Assembly: GCF_030371825.1 (NCBI RefSeq)
Contig: NZ_JAUDDM010000002.1
Origin: Collinsella sp944321445
Lineage (GTDB): Bacteria; Actinomycetota; Coriobacteriia; Coriobacteriales; Coriobacteriaceae
Length of the DNA: 64,000 bases
Direction: 5' to 3' (one strand)
Part shown: positions 1 to 7,827 of the stretch, one piece after another
Layout of the letters: every line of letters begins with the position of its first letter
Position numbering within the stretch: the first letter of the stretch is position 1
Notes under the pieces: model-generated
Told to the model about the DNA's origin: nothing
The model's database searches: none
What the model saw: only the letters and a program-made list of their open reading frames with translations
Translations under genes and position numbers: made by a program

Positions 1-753
1 ACTGCGCTCCTTCGTCGTGAGAGCACGAACGCCGTCTTCAATTGCCGCTGCATCGGCATGATGTCGCTTGTAGTTCTCCGGTATCGGCCTGTTAATTCCA
101 CGTATCGTCGCGGAGGGCTCGTCAACGGAGAAGACGGCACGCCGGTTGTAGCTGCGCGGGTGCATGTAATAGTACTGCGTGCCGAGCTTGTCACCCAGAT
201 AATCCCGCACGGTCATCTGCTTTTCCGCCATGCCCTCGACGAACGACTCGTCGAAGAAACCATCCTCGGCGCCGAGCCTGCCGACCAGAATGAAGCGCTT
301 TCTTGCCTGGGGCACCCCACAGCGGCTCGCATCGAGCACGCGAGAGCTCAATCCATATCCGGCATCCTTGAGCATCGCCTTCATTCGCGGCAGTGTGCCG
401 AACCTCTCGATGTTGTAGACGTTCTCGAACACGACCCATTCAGGCAATACGCCCGCGACAATCTCGGCGAACCGGATGGTAAGGTTCGCCCGTGCCCCCT
501 CAGTGCGCTTGCCCGCAATCGAGTAGTCCTGACAGGGAGGCCCTCCCATGATCAAGTCGGGCCTCAGCTCCTTGATGGTTTCAACGGAATCCTCGTCACA
601 GAGATTCTTCTCATAGATGGGATGCGTGAAGTTCGCGCGGTAAATCTCCACTGCTGGCTTCCAGTTGTCGAACGCGGCGACAACCTCAAATCCAGCCTGC
701 TCGAAGCCGAGGGACATGCCGCCGCAACCAGAGAAGATATCGACGGCCCTCAT
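1..753 (-). CDS. Cytosine-C5 DNA methyltransferase (Dcm family), C-terminus cut off by window edge
   Basis: Transfers a methyl group from S-adenosylmethionine to C5 of cytosine in a specific DNA site. From the ATG at 753 the frame stays open to base 1 (251 codons). Visible are motif I (DIFSGCGGMSLGFEQAGF, from residue 5), the catalytic motif IV (GGPPCQDYS, Cys about residue 74), an ENV motif and the motif VIII-like QARKRF. The last residues (LTTKERS) match the same place in the neighbouring paralogue, so about 60-70 residues including motif X lie outside the window. The start codon overlaps the stop of the upstream methyltransferase by four bases, so the pair is probably translationally coupled. 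Two adjacent m5C enzymes are typical of modification of an asymmetric site, each enzyme taking one strand. A restriction partner could lie to the left but cannot be seen. Confidence 0.9.
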   Translation of the reverse strand, partial: MRAVDIFSGCGGMSLGFEQAGFEVVAAFDNWKPAVEIYRANFTHPIYEKNLCDEDSVETIKELRPDLIMGGPPCQDYSIAGKRTEGARANLTIRFAEIVAGVLPEWVVFENVYNIERFGTLPRMKAMLKDAGYGLSSRVLDASRCGVPQARKRFILVGRLGAEDGFFDESFVEGMAEKQMTVRDYLGDKLGTQYYYMHPRSYNRRAVFSVDEPSATIRGINRPIPENYKRHHADAAAIEDGVRALTTKERS

Positions 754-1787
754 GCGTCACCACCGTTCTTGCTAGAGATGTAGCCCATTAAGGTTCTCGC
801 GACATAATTGGCAAGGTTGACCGGGACAGCGTTGCCGATCATCGTGTTCACGTCCGATTTGCTCCCGAAGAACTCGAACTCCTCTGGGAAAGTCTGGATG
901 TAGCTGCGCTCCTTCGGAGTCAATATGCGCGTCTCGCTCACAGGGGCAGAGTCGTTGGGGTTGCCCTTATACCCCGGCGGTATGGGACGGTCAACCGCGC
1001 GTATGGTCATAGACGGCTCGTCGATGCTGAACACGCCTCTTCGGCTGTAGTTTGTGGGCACACGGAAGTAGTGGTCGATCCCGAGCGAGTCACCGAGGTA
1101 GTCGCGAATGGTGAGGGGCTTTTCGCTCAGCCCCTTGTCAAGCGCGACGCCAAGAAAGTCATCCGACTCACCGATGCCCCCGATAACGAACATGCGTTTA
1201 CGGATTTGCGGCACCCCACAATATGCGGCATTAAGCACCTTGCAGGTAAGACCATACCCCGCCTCTCGAAAGGTATCGCAAGCACGCTTGAACGAGCGCG
1301 TGTTTCTTATGGTCGCGACGTTCTCCATCACGAACCACTGCGGTCTTACTCGGGAAACGATCTTCGCGAAAGCAACCGAGAGAATGGCTCGGCCGCCGTT
1401 CTCGTCCTGATGCCCAGCCGTCGAGAAATCCTGACAAGGCGGCCCGCCGAAAATAACTGTAGGGGCAAACTCTCGGACGAGAGGGACGGAAGCATCAATA
1501 TCGGAGAGATCGTGCTTAAAGATGGGATGATCGAAGTTCTTGCGATACACCTCGACAGCCGGGGTCCAGTTGTCAAATGCGGCAAGCACTTTAAACCCAG
1601 CGTTCTCGAAGCCGAGGGACATGCCGCCGCAGCCAGAGAAGAGGTCCACAGCAGTGATGCTTTTGCTCTGTACCTGATTCGCAGACAACGCGCTGACCTG
1701 CCCTTTCTCCCCAATGCTGTTGCACCGTCTGTTATGATGCCTTTCCTTGCAAGCAAAAGATTTTACCATGCACCGAACCTGGTCCAT
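750..1787 (-). CDS. Cytosine-C5 DNA methyltransferase (Dcm family)
   Basis: A complete m5C methyltransferase of at most 345 residues. Motif I (DLFSGCGG) is at about 48-55, catalytic PPCQ at 116-119, ENV at 155-157, QIRKR at 194-198 and the C-terminal GNAVPV motif X at 318-323; the target-recognition region lies between the last two. It resembles the downstream enzyme closely in order and wording of motifs, so the two are probably duplicated or partner enzymes. The true start is uncertain: the homologous core begins at about residue 44 and the preceding 40 residues look non-conserved, so a later non-ATG start near 1690 is possible. The position at the left end of a prophage suggests phage protection or a defence cargo; this is inference. 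Confidence 0.9.
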   Translation of the reverse strand: MDQVRCMVKSFACKERHHNRRCNSIGEKGQVSALSANQVQSKSITAVDLFSGCGGMSLGFENAGFKVLAAFDNWTPAVEVYRKNFDHPIFKHDLSDIDASVPLVREFAPTVIFGGPPCQDFSTAGHQDENGGRAILSVAFAKIVSRVRPQWFVMENVATIRNTRSFKRACDTFREAGYGLTCKVLNAAYCGVPQIRKRMFVIGGIGESDDFLGVALDKGLSEKPLTIRDYLGDSLGIDHYFRVPTNYSRRGVFSIDEPSMTIRAVDRPIPPGYKGNPNDSAPVSETRILTPKERSYIQTFPEEFEFFGSKSDVNTMIGNAVPVNLANYVARTLMGYISSKNGGDA

Positions 1788-2605
1788 GGCTCGTCAATCC
1801 ACCAACTCGCAATCTCCCGCATCGGCCTAAGTCATCAAACAATAGATTAAGCATCAACTGAGCAATCGAGGCAAACGAGAAGAACGTGCGCTCGCAGCGT
1901 CAACAGATGCCCAGTCCGCAGCAATGCGACCACATCCAGCACACTGCCGCCATCACAACAACCCAGCATCTCCACCGCTGGATATTCCACGCCGCCAGTC
2001 CTGGCCGCCTGCCCGGCCGCGCGCTACGTTGACGATGGTCGACCGCAGCCCGGCCGCCCGCGCTCCGGGTGCGCTGCCGGGCCGTTCGCACCACGCGTCA
2101 GCCATGGCGCGTGCAAGTCGACTTGGACGCCCTTGGGCGCATACCGCACGCGTCTTCACCGCGGCTCCGGCAGCCCGCTGCGCGGTCTGCCTCCGCATGT
2201 TCGGATTCAGCCACGCACGGTATGCGCCCAAGGCCTTATGCAAGGATATCTGGCGCCATGTCAGCCGCGTGTCGCGCCCGTCCAGCGGCGCGCACCCTGC
2301 GCACGGCCGTCCGGTCTGCTGCCGCATGCGGGTTGTCCGCACGCAACCGGTCAGCCGTCCAGGGCGGGCAGCGTACCTACTCGCGAGACCACCGGACCGC
2401 ACGCGCAACGGCTCCGAGAGTCTCACGCATGCCCGTCATCCGCGCAAGCGCGGATCGGCTCCGCCGACTGCCCGTAAGCGCCGCTCAGAAGGCCAAGGAC
2501 GCCCGCGCAGCAGCGCCACGGCGTCCAGGCCGGCGAGCACGCCACCGACCCATACGAAGCCGTACGAGCCCGCATGACGGCGCTCCACTGCCACGACGCC
2601 CATCG
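1788..2605. other. 818-bp stretch with no convincing gene, inside the prophage remnant
   Basis: This interval follows the portal gene, where SPP1-type phages carry head-morphogenesis genes. Several long open frames exist on both strands, but their translations are Arg/Ala/Pro-rich, share no recognisable motif and look like chance frames in G+C-rich DNA. A 51-codon leftward frame starting near 2605 is possible but unsupported. The first 100 bases next to the methyltransferase gene are AT-richer and probably hold its promoter. I read the rest as decayed phage sequence. Confidence 0.5.
2131..2233. repeat. Perfect 16-bp inverted repeat with 71-bp spacer
   Basis: Bases 2131-2146 (CCTTGGGCGCATACCG) are the exact reverse complement of 2218-2233. 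The arms are separated by 71 bp inside a gene-free stretch. This could be the footprint of a lost mobile element or a structured RNA; nothing else in the interval decides between them. Confidence 0.75.
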
Positions 2606-4135
2606 CTATTCGTCCAAGGCTGCGCCCGCCGAGTCCGTCCCGGAGGCACTGGCACGGGGACGGCCGACGCCAGAACCGCCCGTGCCCGCAAGTCTCCTCG
2701 CGGTCTCCTCATCTTCGCCGTACCACTTGGCGCGGTACTCCCACGCACCCATGAGGCCCGAGGCCACCTCCGCCATGTCCTGCCGCTTCTCGGCGCTCGT
2801 GTCCGTGATGATGCTGTCGTCGAACGTGACGCGCACCTCGCCCTCGTCGGGCAGCTCAACCCCGAGCGGGCGCGACGCGGCCATGACCGCACGGCAGATG
2901 CCCGCTATCGCGCCCTCCAGGGCATGCTCGTGCCGGCGTATGTTGCGCATGAGCGCCGAGTTGTCGGCCGACACCTCCGTGGCCGTCTTCACGTACCCCG
3001 CGCCGTCGAAGTCGAAGTACCCCAGCCCGAAGCCCGTCAGGTCGCCGAGCATCTGCAGCGCCGTCCTGAACGCTCGCACCTGGGCGTCGGTCCTCAGCGC
3101 GGGCGCGAACTCCTGGATGGTGTCCTCCGTGCTCATGACCTTTCTGAACACGGTGCAGTCCTGCCGCCCGAACGGTATCGAGACCTTCCTGCCGCCCCCG
3201 TCCCCCTCCTGGTCGAACAGCACGTCCGAGAGGAACACGCGCATCTTGTCGTTGTCCACCTCGGAGATCATCGCGTCGAAGGCGAGGTCCACCGCCTGAA
3301 TCGCGTCCACCGCATCAGCGAACACGCTTTGCCCGTACGGTGACATGTCCACGCGCGTGTTGTCCACGGCGGGTCTCACGATGGCGAAGGTGGGATGGGG
3401 CGAGCCGGTCTCGTACACGGGGCACACGCCCGCGGGCGCCACCTCGTTTCCGTGCTCGTCGAAGCACACCGTGACGATCCGGTACCCGCCGCCTCCCGCG
3501 TCCGCATGGGGCGAGAAGGACGAGCCGCCCGTCTCCGCTGTTCCGTTCCCAGGGGATGAGGATGCCGAGAAACCCGTCCTGCCGCCCCTCAGGTGCATCT
3601 GCAGCTGATCGACCGCGCGCCCCCTATAGAACGCCCGCGTGACGAACGCGCACTCCGTCACGCTCTCCTCGTCCCACGTGAGCGGAATCACCATGCGCGC
3701 GTCGTAGTGCCGGATGCGCACGCTGCCCGCGTCCGCGTCTACCCACAGCGCCCACGCTCCCGTCCCCATGCCGAACGCCCTCACCACGGTCGCCTGCGCC
3801 GCCGCCATGAAACCGCTTCGGGCGAGAAACCCCTCTAACCAGTCCGTACACTCCTGCGCCCCGCACACCACCTGTGTCTTGTCGTTCAGAAGCAGCGACC
3901 CCCACTCCCGGCACACCCGCATCGCAGGATGGATCGAGCGCCTGTACACCTCGTAGACGCGCCCAACGCCGTCGGTGTCCTTGTAGTCGTAGAACGACCC
4001 GCACGCCTGCATCCACTCGTGCCATGCGCGTATGTGCGGCTCCATCGCCTCCAGCGGCAGCACGAAGCCGAGCGCCCGCAGGTACTCCCGCACGTGCCCC
4101 GGCACCCAGTACTCCTCCTCGTACGTCTGCCCCAT
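2606..4135 (-). CDS. Phage portal protein (SPP1 gp6-like)
   Basis: Forms the dodecameric ring at the capsid vertex through which DNA is packaged and ejected. The 509-residue length and the position directly after terminase fit the SPP1/gp6-like portal family. Features seen are the N-terminal part with conserved Trp/Tyr residues, a central region with alternating short strands (VRIRHYDARMVIPL near residue 145), and a C-terminal helical part containing STEDTIQEFAPALR and TEVSADNSALMRN, which resemble the portal clip/stem region. The last 25 residues are Gly/Ser/Ala-rich. The ATG follows immediately after the stop of the small upstream frame (TAG ATG), with a G-rich ribosome-binding stretch. The frame is intact although terL is broken. 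Confidence 0.85.
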   Translation of the reverse strand: MGQTYEEEYWVPGHVREYLRALGFVLPLEAMEPHIRAWHEWMQACGSFYDYKDTDGVGRVYEVYRRSIHPAMRVCREWGSLLLNDKTQVVCGAQECTDWLEGFLARSGFMAAAQATVVRAFGMGTGAWALWVDADAGSVRIRHYDARMVIPLTWDEESVTECAFVTRAFYRGRAVDQLQMHLRGGRTGFSASSSPGNGTAETGGSSFSPHADAGGGGYRIVTVCFDEHGNEVAPAGVCPVYETGSPHPTFAIVRPAVDNTRVDMSPYGQSVFADAVDAIQAVDLAFDAMISEVDNDKMRVFLSDVLFDQEGDGGGRKVSIPFGRQDCTVFRKVMSTEDTIQEFAPALRTDAQVRAFRTALQMLGDLTGFGLGYFDFDGAGYVKTATEVSADNSALMRNIRRHEHALEGAIAGICRAVMAASRPLGVELPDEGEVRVTFDDSIITDTSAEKRQDMAEVASGLMGAWEYRAKWYGEDEETARRLAGTGGSGVGRPRASASGTDSAGAALDE

Positions 4136-4429
4136 CTACATCGCCCCCCATCGCTTGCGCCCAACCGGCTCTCCTGGCAACTCCTCCAGCCTTCGCCCCT
4201 CTTCATTCGCTTGGCGAGAAGAACGTGCCGCCTCCGCCACGCGTTGCCGCACATCTCTCCCATACGTCACAGGCTTTAGCTTTGGATGCCGAGAAACCCG
4301 CCCGCATATCCTCAGCTCCCCGCATCCGCCGCGCTCCTCACGGTTCAAGTGCAAAACGCACCGAGAAGAACGTCCGTCACCTTGCGTTTTCAGTTGGTAG
4401 CTGAATATGCCGAGAAACACGCCCGTCAC
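4136..4429 (-). CDS. Small unrecognised frame between terL and portal
   Basis: A 97-codon frame starts with GTG overlapping the terL stop by four bases (GTGA) and ends with ATG TAG directly before the portal ATG. That tight packing argues for a real small gene. Against it, the protein has no family I recognise, is rich in Arg, Gly and Glu, and the DNA contains two copies of the 12-mer CGAGAAGAACGT and related GCCGAGAAAC sequences that look like non-coding repeats. It could be a small packaging-associated protein or a spacer that happens to be open. Confidence 0.35.
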   Translation of the reverse strand: MTGVFLGIFSYQLKTQGDGRSSRCVLHLNREERGGCGELRICGRVSRHPKLKPVTYGRDVRQRVAEAARSSRQANEEGRRLEELPGEPVGRKRWGAM

Positions 4430-5702
4430 CCCCTCAGCACGTCGTCCATCATTGCGTAGCGCACCGCGTCGATGGAATGGTCATCACCGTCGGGGATCTC
4501 GTCGATCCAGCGCCCGTCGCGGTCGCGCAGGAACTCCTTGCAGGTGAACTCCTCGAACGTCCGCGGACACCGCGCAGGGTCGATGACAATCTCTCGCAGG
4601 CCCGCCAGCCAGTCGTAGGAGAGCCTGCGCATCCGCGCCTTCCGCGCCGGGTGCACGCGTATGCCGAGCTCGCGCCGCCAGACCGCCATCTGCACCTTGG
4701 AGTCGGGCGTGTCATCGCACCACACCAGCTGGTCGTGGAAGTAGGGATCCGCGCCCGGCTCGTCGGCGTAGGTGAGCGCGTCCACCACGATGCGGCCCGT
4801 GTCGGCGGGCATCGTCTTGTTGGCCGAGTGCTCCTCAAAGACGGTGAGCCTGCGCGCGCCCGGCTCCCAGCCGCAGCGCACGAAGCGCCACGGGTCGGGG
4901 AACCATCCCCAGTCGACGCCGTTTCGCACCCGCTCGAAGCCCCGCACACGCTCGTCGGTGAGCCTGGCCTCCACGATGTTGTCGAAGACCGCGCCGCCCG
5001 ACCCGGTCACCTCGCCGAGGTATTCCCAGCGCTATGCGCGCTCGTTCTCCTCGTGCAGGTACTCCGCCTCCTCGATGAAGGGCGCGCCGAGCCACCCTGG
5101 CCGCGTCTCCACCACGTCGAGGTACGAAGAGCGCCTAACGAGCGTGTCCGCCCGCCGCCTGCGCTCGATGCACTCCACGTTCACCCAGCTCCACATCGTC
5201 TTGGGCGGGTTGTAGCTGTAGAAGATCCAGAAGTCCTCGCCGCCGCGGCGGAGCGAGTTGAGAATGGAGCGAACCGCCTCGATGCCGTCGAACTGGTCGA
5301 GCTCCTCGAACCACGTCACGGCGCAGTAGCCGCGCGTGAACTTCACGCCCTTGAGCTTGAGCAGATCGTCGGCGCCCCGGAAGACGACGCGCTGCCCCGT
5401 GGGCAGGTAGACGATCTCCATCGGCGAGAGCTTCGCTTTGAAGTACGCCGAGAGCCCCAGCGCCTCGATCGCCCAGAGCACCTGCTGGTACACCGAGTCA
5501 CGCAGCGTGTTGGAGAAGCGCGCACCACGCACGCGTTCGCATAAGGAAAAGCCACAACGAGAAGAACGATGCACAGGCTGATGAAGCTCGACTTCGTGCT
5601 CCCTCGGCCACCGTGCAGCCAGTAGTGCGTGTGCCCATGTGCCATCACGTCGCCGAGCACATCGTGGAAGCGCGGGATGCACAGGTCGGCGGCGCTAACC
5701 AT
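4426..5702 (-). pseudogene. terL: Terminase large subunit, broken by one frameshift and one amber codon
   Basis: Encodes the packaging motor ATPase/nuclease. The N-terminal part from ATG 5702 carries the Walker A region (HGGRGSTKSSF, about residues 30-40). Near 5522 the frame must shift by one base: VVR before it joins to FSNTLRDSVYQQ after it, as if one base were lost from a CGCCGC-like string. The second part contains the Walker B-like WFEELDQF. At 5032-5034 an in-frame TAG follows ENERA where homologues usually have Tyr, then RWEYLGEVTGSGG continues in the same frame to the nuclease part, which ends with DDHSIDAVRYA (the usual late Asp motif). The start overlaps the end of terS by eight bases. 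Two independent lesions imply a dead gene unless they are sequencing errors. Confidence 0.85.
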
Positions 5703-6120
5703 CGGCACCGCCCGCCTCGCCCTCAAGCTCGTCCTCATCGGCCTTCGGCTTCGCAGCGCCAACCGCCACGCCGAGCACAATCTGAGGAGCCGCCTCGGCG
5801 CGCTCGCCCTTGTCGCGGGTTGTCTGCGCGTACTCGTCGGGATACTTGCGTTCCAGGAGCCAAGCGGCTGCGGTCCACTGGCCGTTCTTCTTGGTGGCCG
5901 CCTCGCGGATGGTGGTGAGCAGCGTCCGCTTGTAGTCAGCTTCTGCCTTTTTTAGCGACTCGCCTAACGCGCGATGCAGCCTCCCGCTCGGCTTAGAAAG
6001 CCAGCGGTACAGCGTAGCCTCGTGAATACCCACCGCCCGGCAGATGTCCTTGTTGGAGAGACCATCGCCCTTGAGCTCGGTCATCTGCTCTATGAGCTCC
6101 TCGGTGAGTTTCGGTCTCAT
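5695..6120 (-). CDS. terS: Terminase small subunit
   Basis: Recognises the phage pac/cos site and loads the large subunit. The 141-residue protein has an N-terminal helix-turn-helix (residues 3-40: LTEELIEQM, LSNKDICRAVGIHEATLYRWL), a central helical oligomerisation segment and a charged C-terminal tail rich in Glu, Ala and Gly. I chose ATG 6120 because GGAGGGAGG sits just upstream; the open frame extends 30 codons further without a ribosome-binding site. Its end overlaps the terL start. The gene faces away from the rightward gene at 6240, so 6121-6239 holds divergent promoters. Confidence 0.85.
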   Translation of the reverse strand: MRPKLTEELIEQMTELKGDGLSNKDICRAVGIHEATLYRWLSKPSGRLHRALGESLKKAEADYKRTLLTTIREAATKKNGQWTAAAWLLERKYPDEYAQTTRDKGERAEAAPQIVLGVAVGAAKPKADEDELEGEAGGADG

Positions 6121-6190
6121 TGCCGGACGCCTCCCTCCGTGACAAGCCTGCATTCGTACAGGCTCATTGTCCGGAGATGTCACAAAACGC

Positions 6191-6199
6191 TGGTATGAT
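6191..6199 (+). promoter_or_regulatory. Extended -10 promoter element before the 328-aa gene
   Basis: TGGTATGAT is an extended -10 box (TG, one base, TATGAT) 41 bases before the ATG at 6240. No well-spaced -35 is evident, which is common for extended -10 promoters. It gives the rightward gene its own transcription, independent of the leftward phage operon. Confidence 0.5.
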
Positions 6200-6239
6200 G
6201 TGAGCATCAACCTTCAATCCAGCCATCGGAGGAGGTTGC

Positions 6240-7226
6240 ATGGGCTCACGGGCAAATGCAGTGGTCATCGAGAGTGGCAAGCGCCACGTCTACTACTCCC
6301 ATGGGGCAGCGCAGTTCATGGACGCGCTAATGTTCTGGGGACCCAAGCACGCCCTACTCGAAGTCCGCGACTGGCGGGGAGGCTACGAGGATGACGGCGA
6401 TCCCCAAAACGGATGGTGGCTCGATAACGCGTGGGCGGAGGGCGGCTGCTGCATCGACCTAGATAGCCGACACCTGATTCTGTACGGCGGGGAAGACATC
6501 GAATGCGATATCCTCTGGCTCGAGACTTACCTCAGGCTGCTCGAGTACACCTGGAGGGGATGGACAGTCGAGTGGTCATGGGGAGAGCTGGCGCAGATTG
6601 CCCGCTATGCCGGAGTCACGGGTGACAAACTCGAGGAGATTGACTGCAAATTCAAGGAGTGCCCTTCCGATCTGGACTGGTACATCGACAAGTTCCTCTT
6701 CGATATCCCCGACAAACGGTACTCGGGATCATCGACCCTTTCTGTTCTGTCAAAGGGCGAGATACTAGCAGCATTCACGTGCGAGAGCGAACCGGAGGCC
6801 ATGCTCACCGTCGAGGGTCGCATAGGAAGGCTTCTCGACCACCTGCGGCCTTCGCCCCTCGTCCGCGATGATGACGAGTTCCTCATGGGATCTCTCCACC
6901 TCGACTTCGACAAGCGGGAGATATGGGTCTGGCGGACGTGGGACAACCACATCGATATCGACCTGCCGGCGTATTGGTCCGGTTGGAAGCTCTTCGACTG
7001 CAAGTATCACTACCGCAAGTTCTACTCCTCCGTGCCACGATTTATCGAGTTCGTCCCGCGCTCCGAAGACCTCTACATCCAGAAGATCAGGGACTGGGTC
7101 TGCAAAGATAAGGACTACTTCGCTCCCCACGGGCTTGCGCTGGAGGAGCGCGAGCGCCTCTTCGAAGAAGTCCGCGCTCAGTATCGCTCAGACAATCCAA
7201 CTCCAAGAATCCTTCCGGAGCTATAG
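6240..7226 (+). CDS. Unrecognised 328-aa acidic, Trp-rich protein encoded against the phage operon
   Basis: I do not recognise a family. The protein is soluble-looking, without a signal peptide or membrane segment, and unusually rich in Trp, Asp and Glu. Features are a GGYEDDGDPQNGWW segment near residue 50, WAEGGCCIDLDSRHLILYGG near 66-85, several WxxW patterns (EYTWRGWTVEWSWGEL, about 105-120), and a similar IDLDxR/LDFDKREIWVW repeat near 220, which hints at two related beta-rich halves. GGAGG stands 5-9 bases before the ATG. It lies between packaging genes and replication genes but reads in the opposite direction, with its own extended -10 promoter: the layout of a prophage 'moron', a cargo gene expressed during lysogeny. 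A defence or host-fitness role is possible but only inferred. Confidence 0.75.
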   Translation: MGSRANAVVIESGKRHVYYSHGAAQFMDALMFWGPKHALLEVRDWRGGYEDDGDPQNGWWLDNAWAEGGCCIDLDSRHLILYGGEDIECDILWLETYLRLLEYTWRGWTVEWSWGELAQIARYAGVTGDKLEEIDCKFKECPSDLDWYIDKFLFDIPDKRYSGSSTLSVLSKGEILAAFTCESEPEAMLTVEGRIGRLLDHLRPSPLVRDDDEFLMGSLHLDFDKREIWVWRTWDNHIDIDLPAYWSGWKLFDCKYHYRKFYSSVPRFIEFVPRSEDLYIQKIRDWVCKDKDYFAPHGLALEERERLFEEVRAQYRSDNPTPRILPEL

Positions 7227-7231
7227 GTGCC

Positions 7232-7642
7232 TCACTCACGCTCACGCTTGCCTTTGAGCCCGTGCTTGCGCATGAGCCGCGAGTTCTGCTGCCGCAGTCG
7301 CGCATACTCCCGGCGCGCCGCCTCAATCTCCGGGCCTTCCTCGCACCCTTCCGCCTCGCGGCGCAGGATCTCGTTGAACGCCCTCTCCTCGGCAACGTGC
7401 GCTTCCTCCGTGCAGCGTGGACACATCCCGCTCTGGCGGTTCAGTCGCACCCCAACGGCACCGCACTGCGGGCACACCTCTAGCACCCTCAGACTCGCGT
7501 GGATTCGCGACGCCTGCATTTCGATGGCTCGGACGGTCCTCTCCACGCCGTAGCGCCTACGAATTTCCTCGCGCACCACCGCAGCGCCCCGGTGCCCCAG
7601 CTCACGGATCACGTCGTTCTGTCCGGTCGTCCACGCGCTCAT
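7232..7642 (-). CDS. Phage zinc-ribbon protein with N-terminal HTH/SANT-like region
   Basis: The 136-residue protein has an N-terminal segment (WTTGQNDVIRELGHRG to about residue 50, ending RTVRAIEMQASRIHASLRV) that resembles Myb/SANT-like or resolvase-type helix-turn-helix modules used by phage DNA-binding proteins. A zinc ribbon follows (CPQCG near 57 and CPRC near 73), then a helical, highly charged tail (about 80-136). The start overlaps the stop of the upstream small frame as ATGA. A role in late transcription control or DNA packaging is plausible from position before terS, but the rightward 328-aa gene intervenes. Its 3' end meets the rightward gene after six bases. Confidence 0.65.
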   Translation of the reverse strand: MSAWTTGQNDVIRELGHRGAAVVREEIRRRYGVERTVRAIEMQASRIHASLRVLEVCPQCGAVGVRLNRQSGMCPRCTEEAHVAEERAFNEILRREAEGCEEGPEIEAARREYARLRQQNSRLMRKHGLKGKRERE

Positions 7643-7827
7643 TGGGCCGACCCCGCAAAGCCCATCAGAACCTGTGAAAGCGAGGCGCGGGAATCAACGC
7701 CATAGAAAAGGTTGTCAAGCAACCTTTCTATAGGTGTTGATTGCCTAGCTTTCCCGCACCGACTGCCTGTCAATTGACGAGCTTGACAATCTCTGAGCTT
7801 TCCCTGACAGGCTTTCGAGTCACTCAT
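7639..7827 (-). CDS. Small 62-codon frame coupled to both neighbours
   Basis: The frame overlaps the replication gene stop and the zinc-ribbon gene start by four bases on each side (ATGA both times), which supports translation. The product (start MSDSKACQGKLRDC) has no recognised domain. Its DNA contains a long hairpin (7691-7741) and further short inverted repeats, so the protein sequence may be dictated by a nucleic-acid structure. It could equally be a non-coding structured element that happens to be open. Confidence 0.4.
   Translation of the reverse strand: MSDSKACQGKLRDCQARQLTGSRCGKARQSTPIERLLDNLFYGVDSRASLSQVLMGFAGSAQ
7691..7741. repeat. Long imperfect hairpin inside the small coupled frame
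   Basis: Two arms of about 23 nt (7691-7713 and 7719-7741) pair with a five-base loop, with GGTTG/CAACC next to the loop and ATCAAC/GTTGAT at the base. Outside it, GCGGGA (7686) and TCCCGC (7751) can extend the stem. It could be an mRNA stability or processing element, or a replication-associated structure, since it lies just downstream of the replication gene. Confidence 0.6.

Noticed and set aside
58..783. Rightward 241-codon frame opposite the first methyltransferase
   Set aside because: The leftward frame shows complete m5C methyltransferase motifs; the rightward translation has none.
1924..2577. Open frames of 114-217 codons on both strands in the gene-free stretch
   Set aside because: Composition typical of chance frames in G+C-rich DNA, no ribosome-binding site, no recognisable domain.
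2069..3343. Rightward 424-codon frame across the gene-free stretch and the portal gene
   Set aside because: Arg/Pro/His-rich shadow with no motif; the portal protein on the other strand explains its right half.
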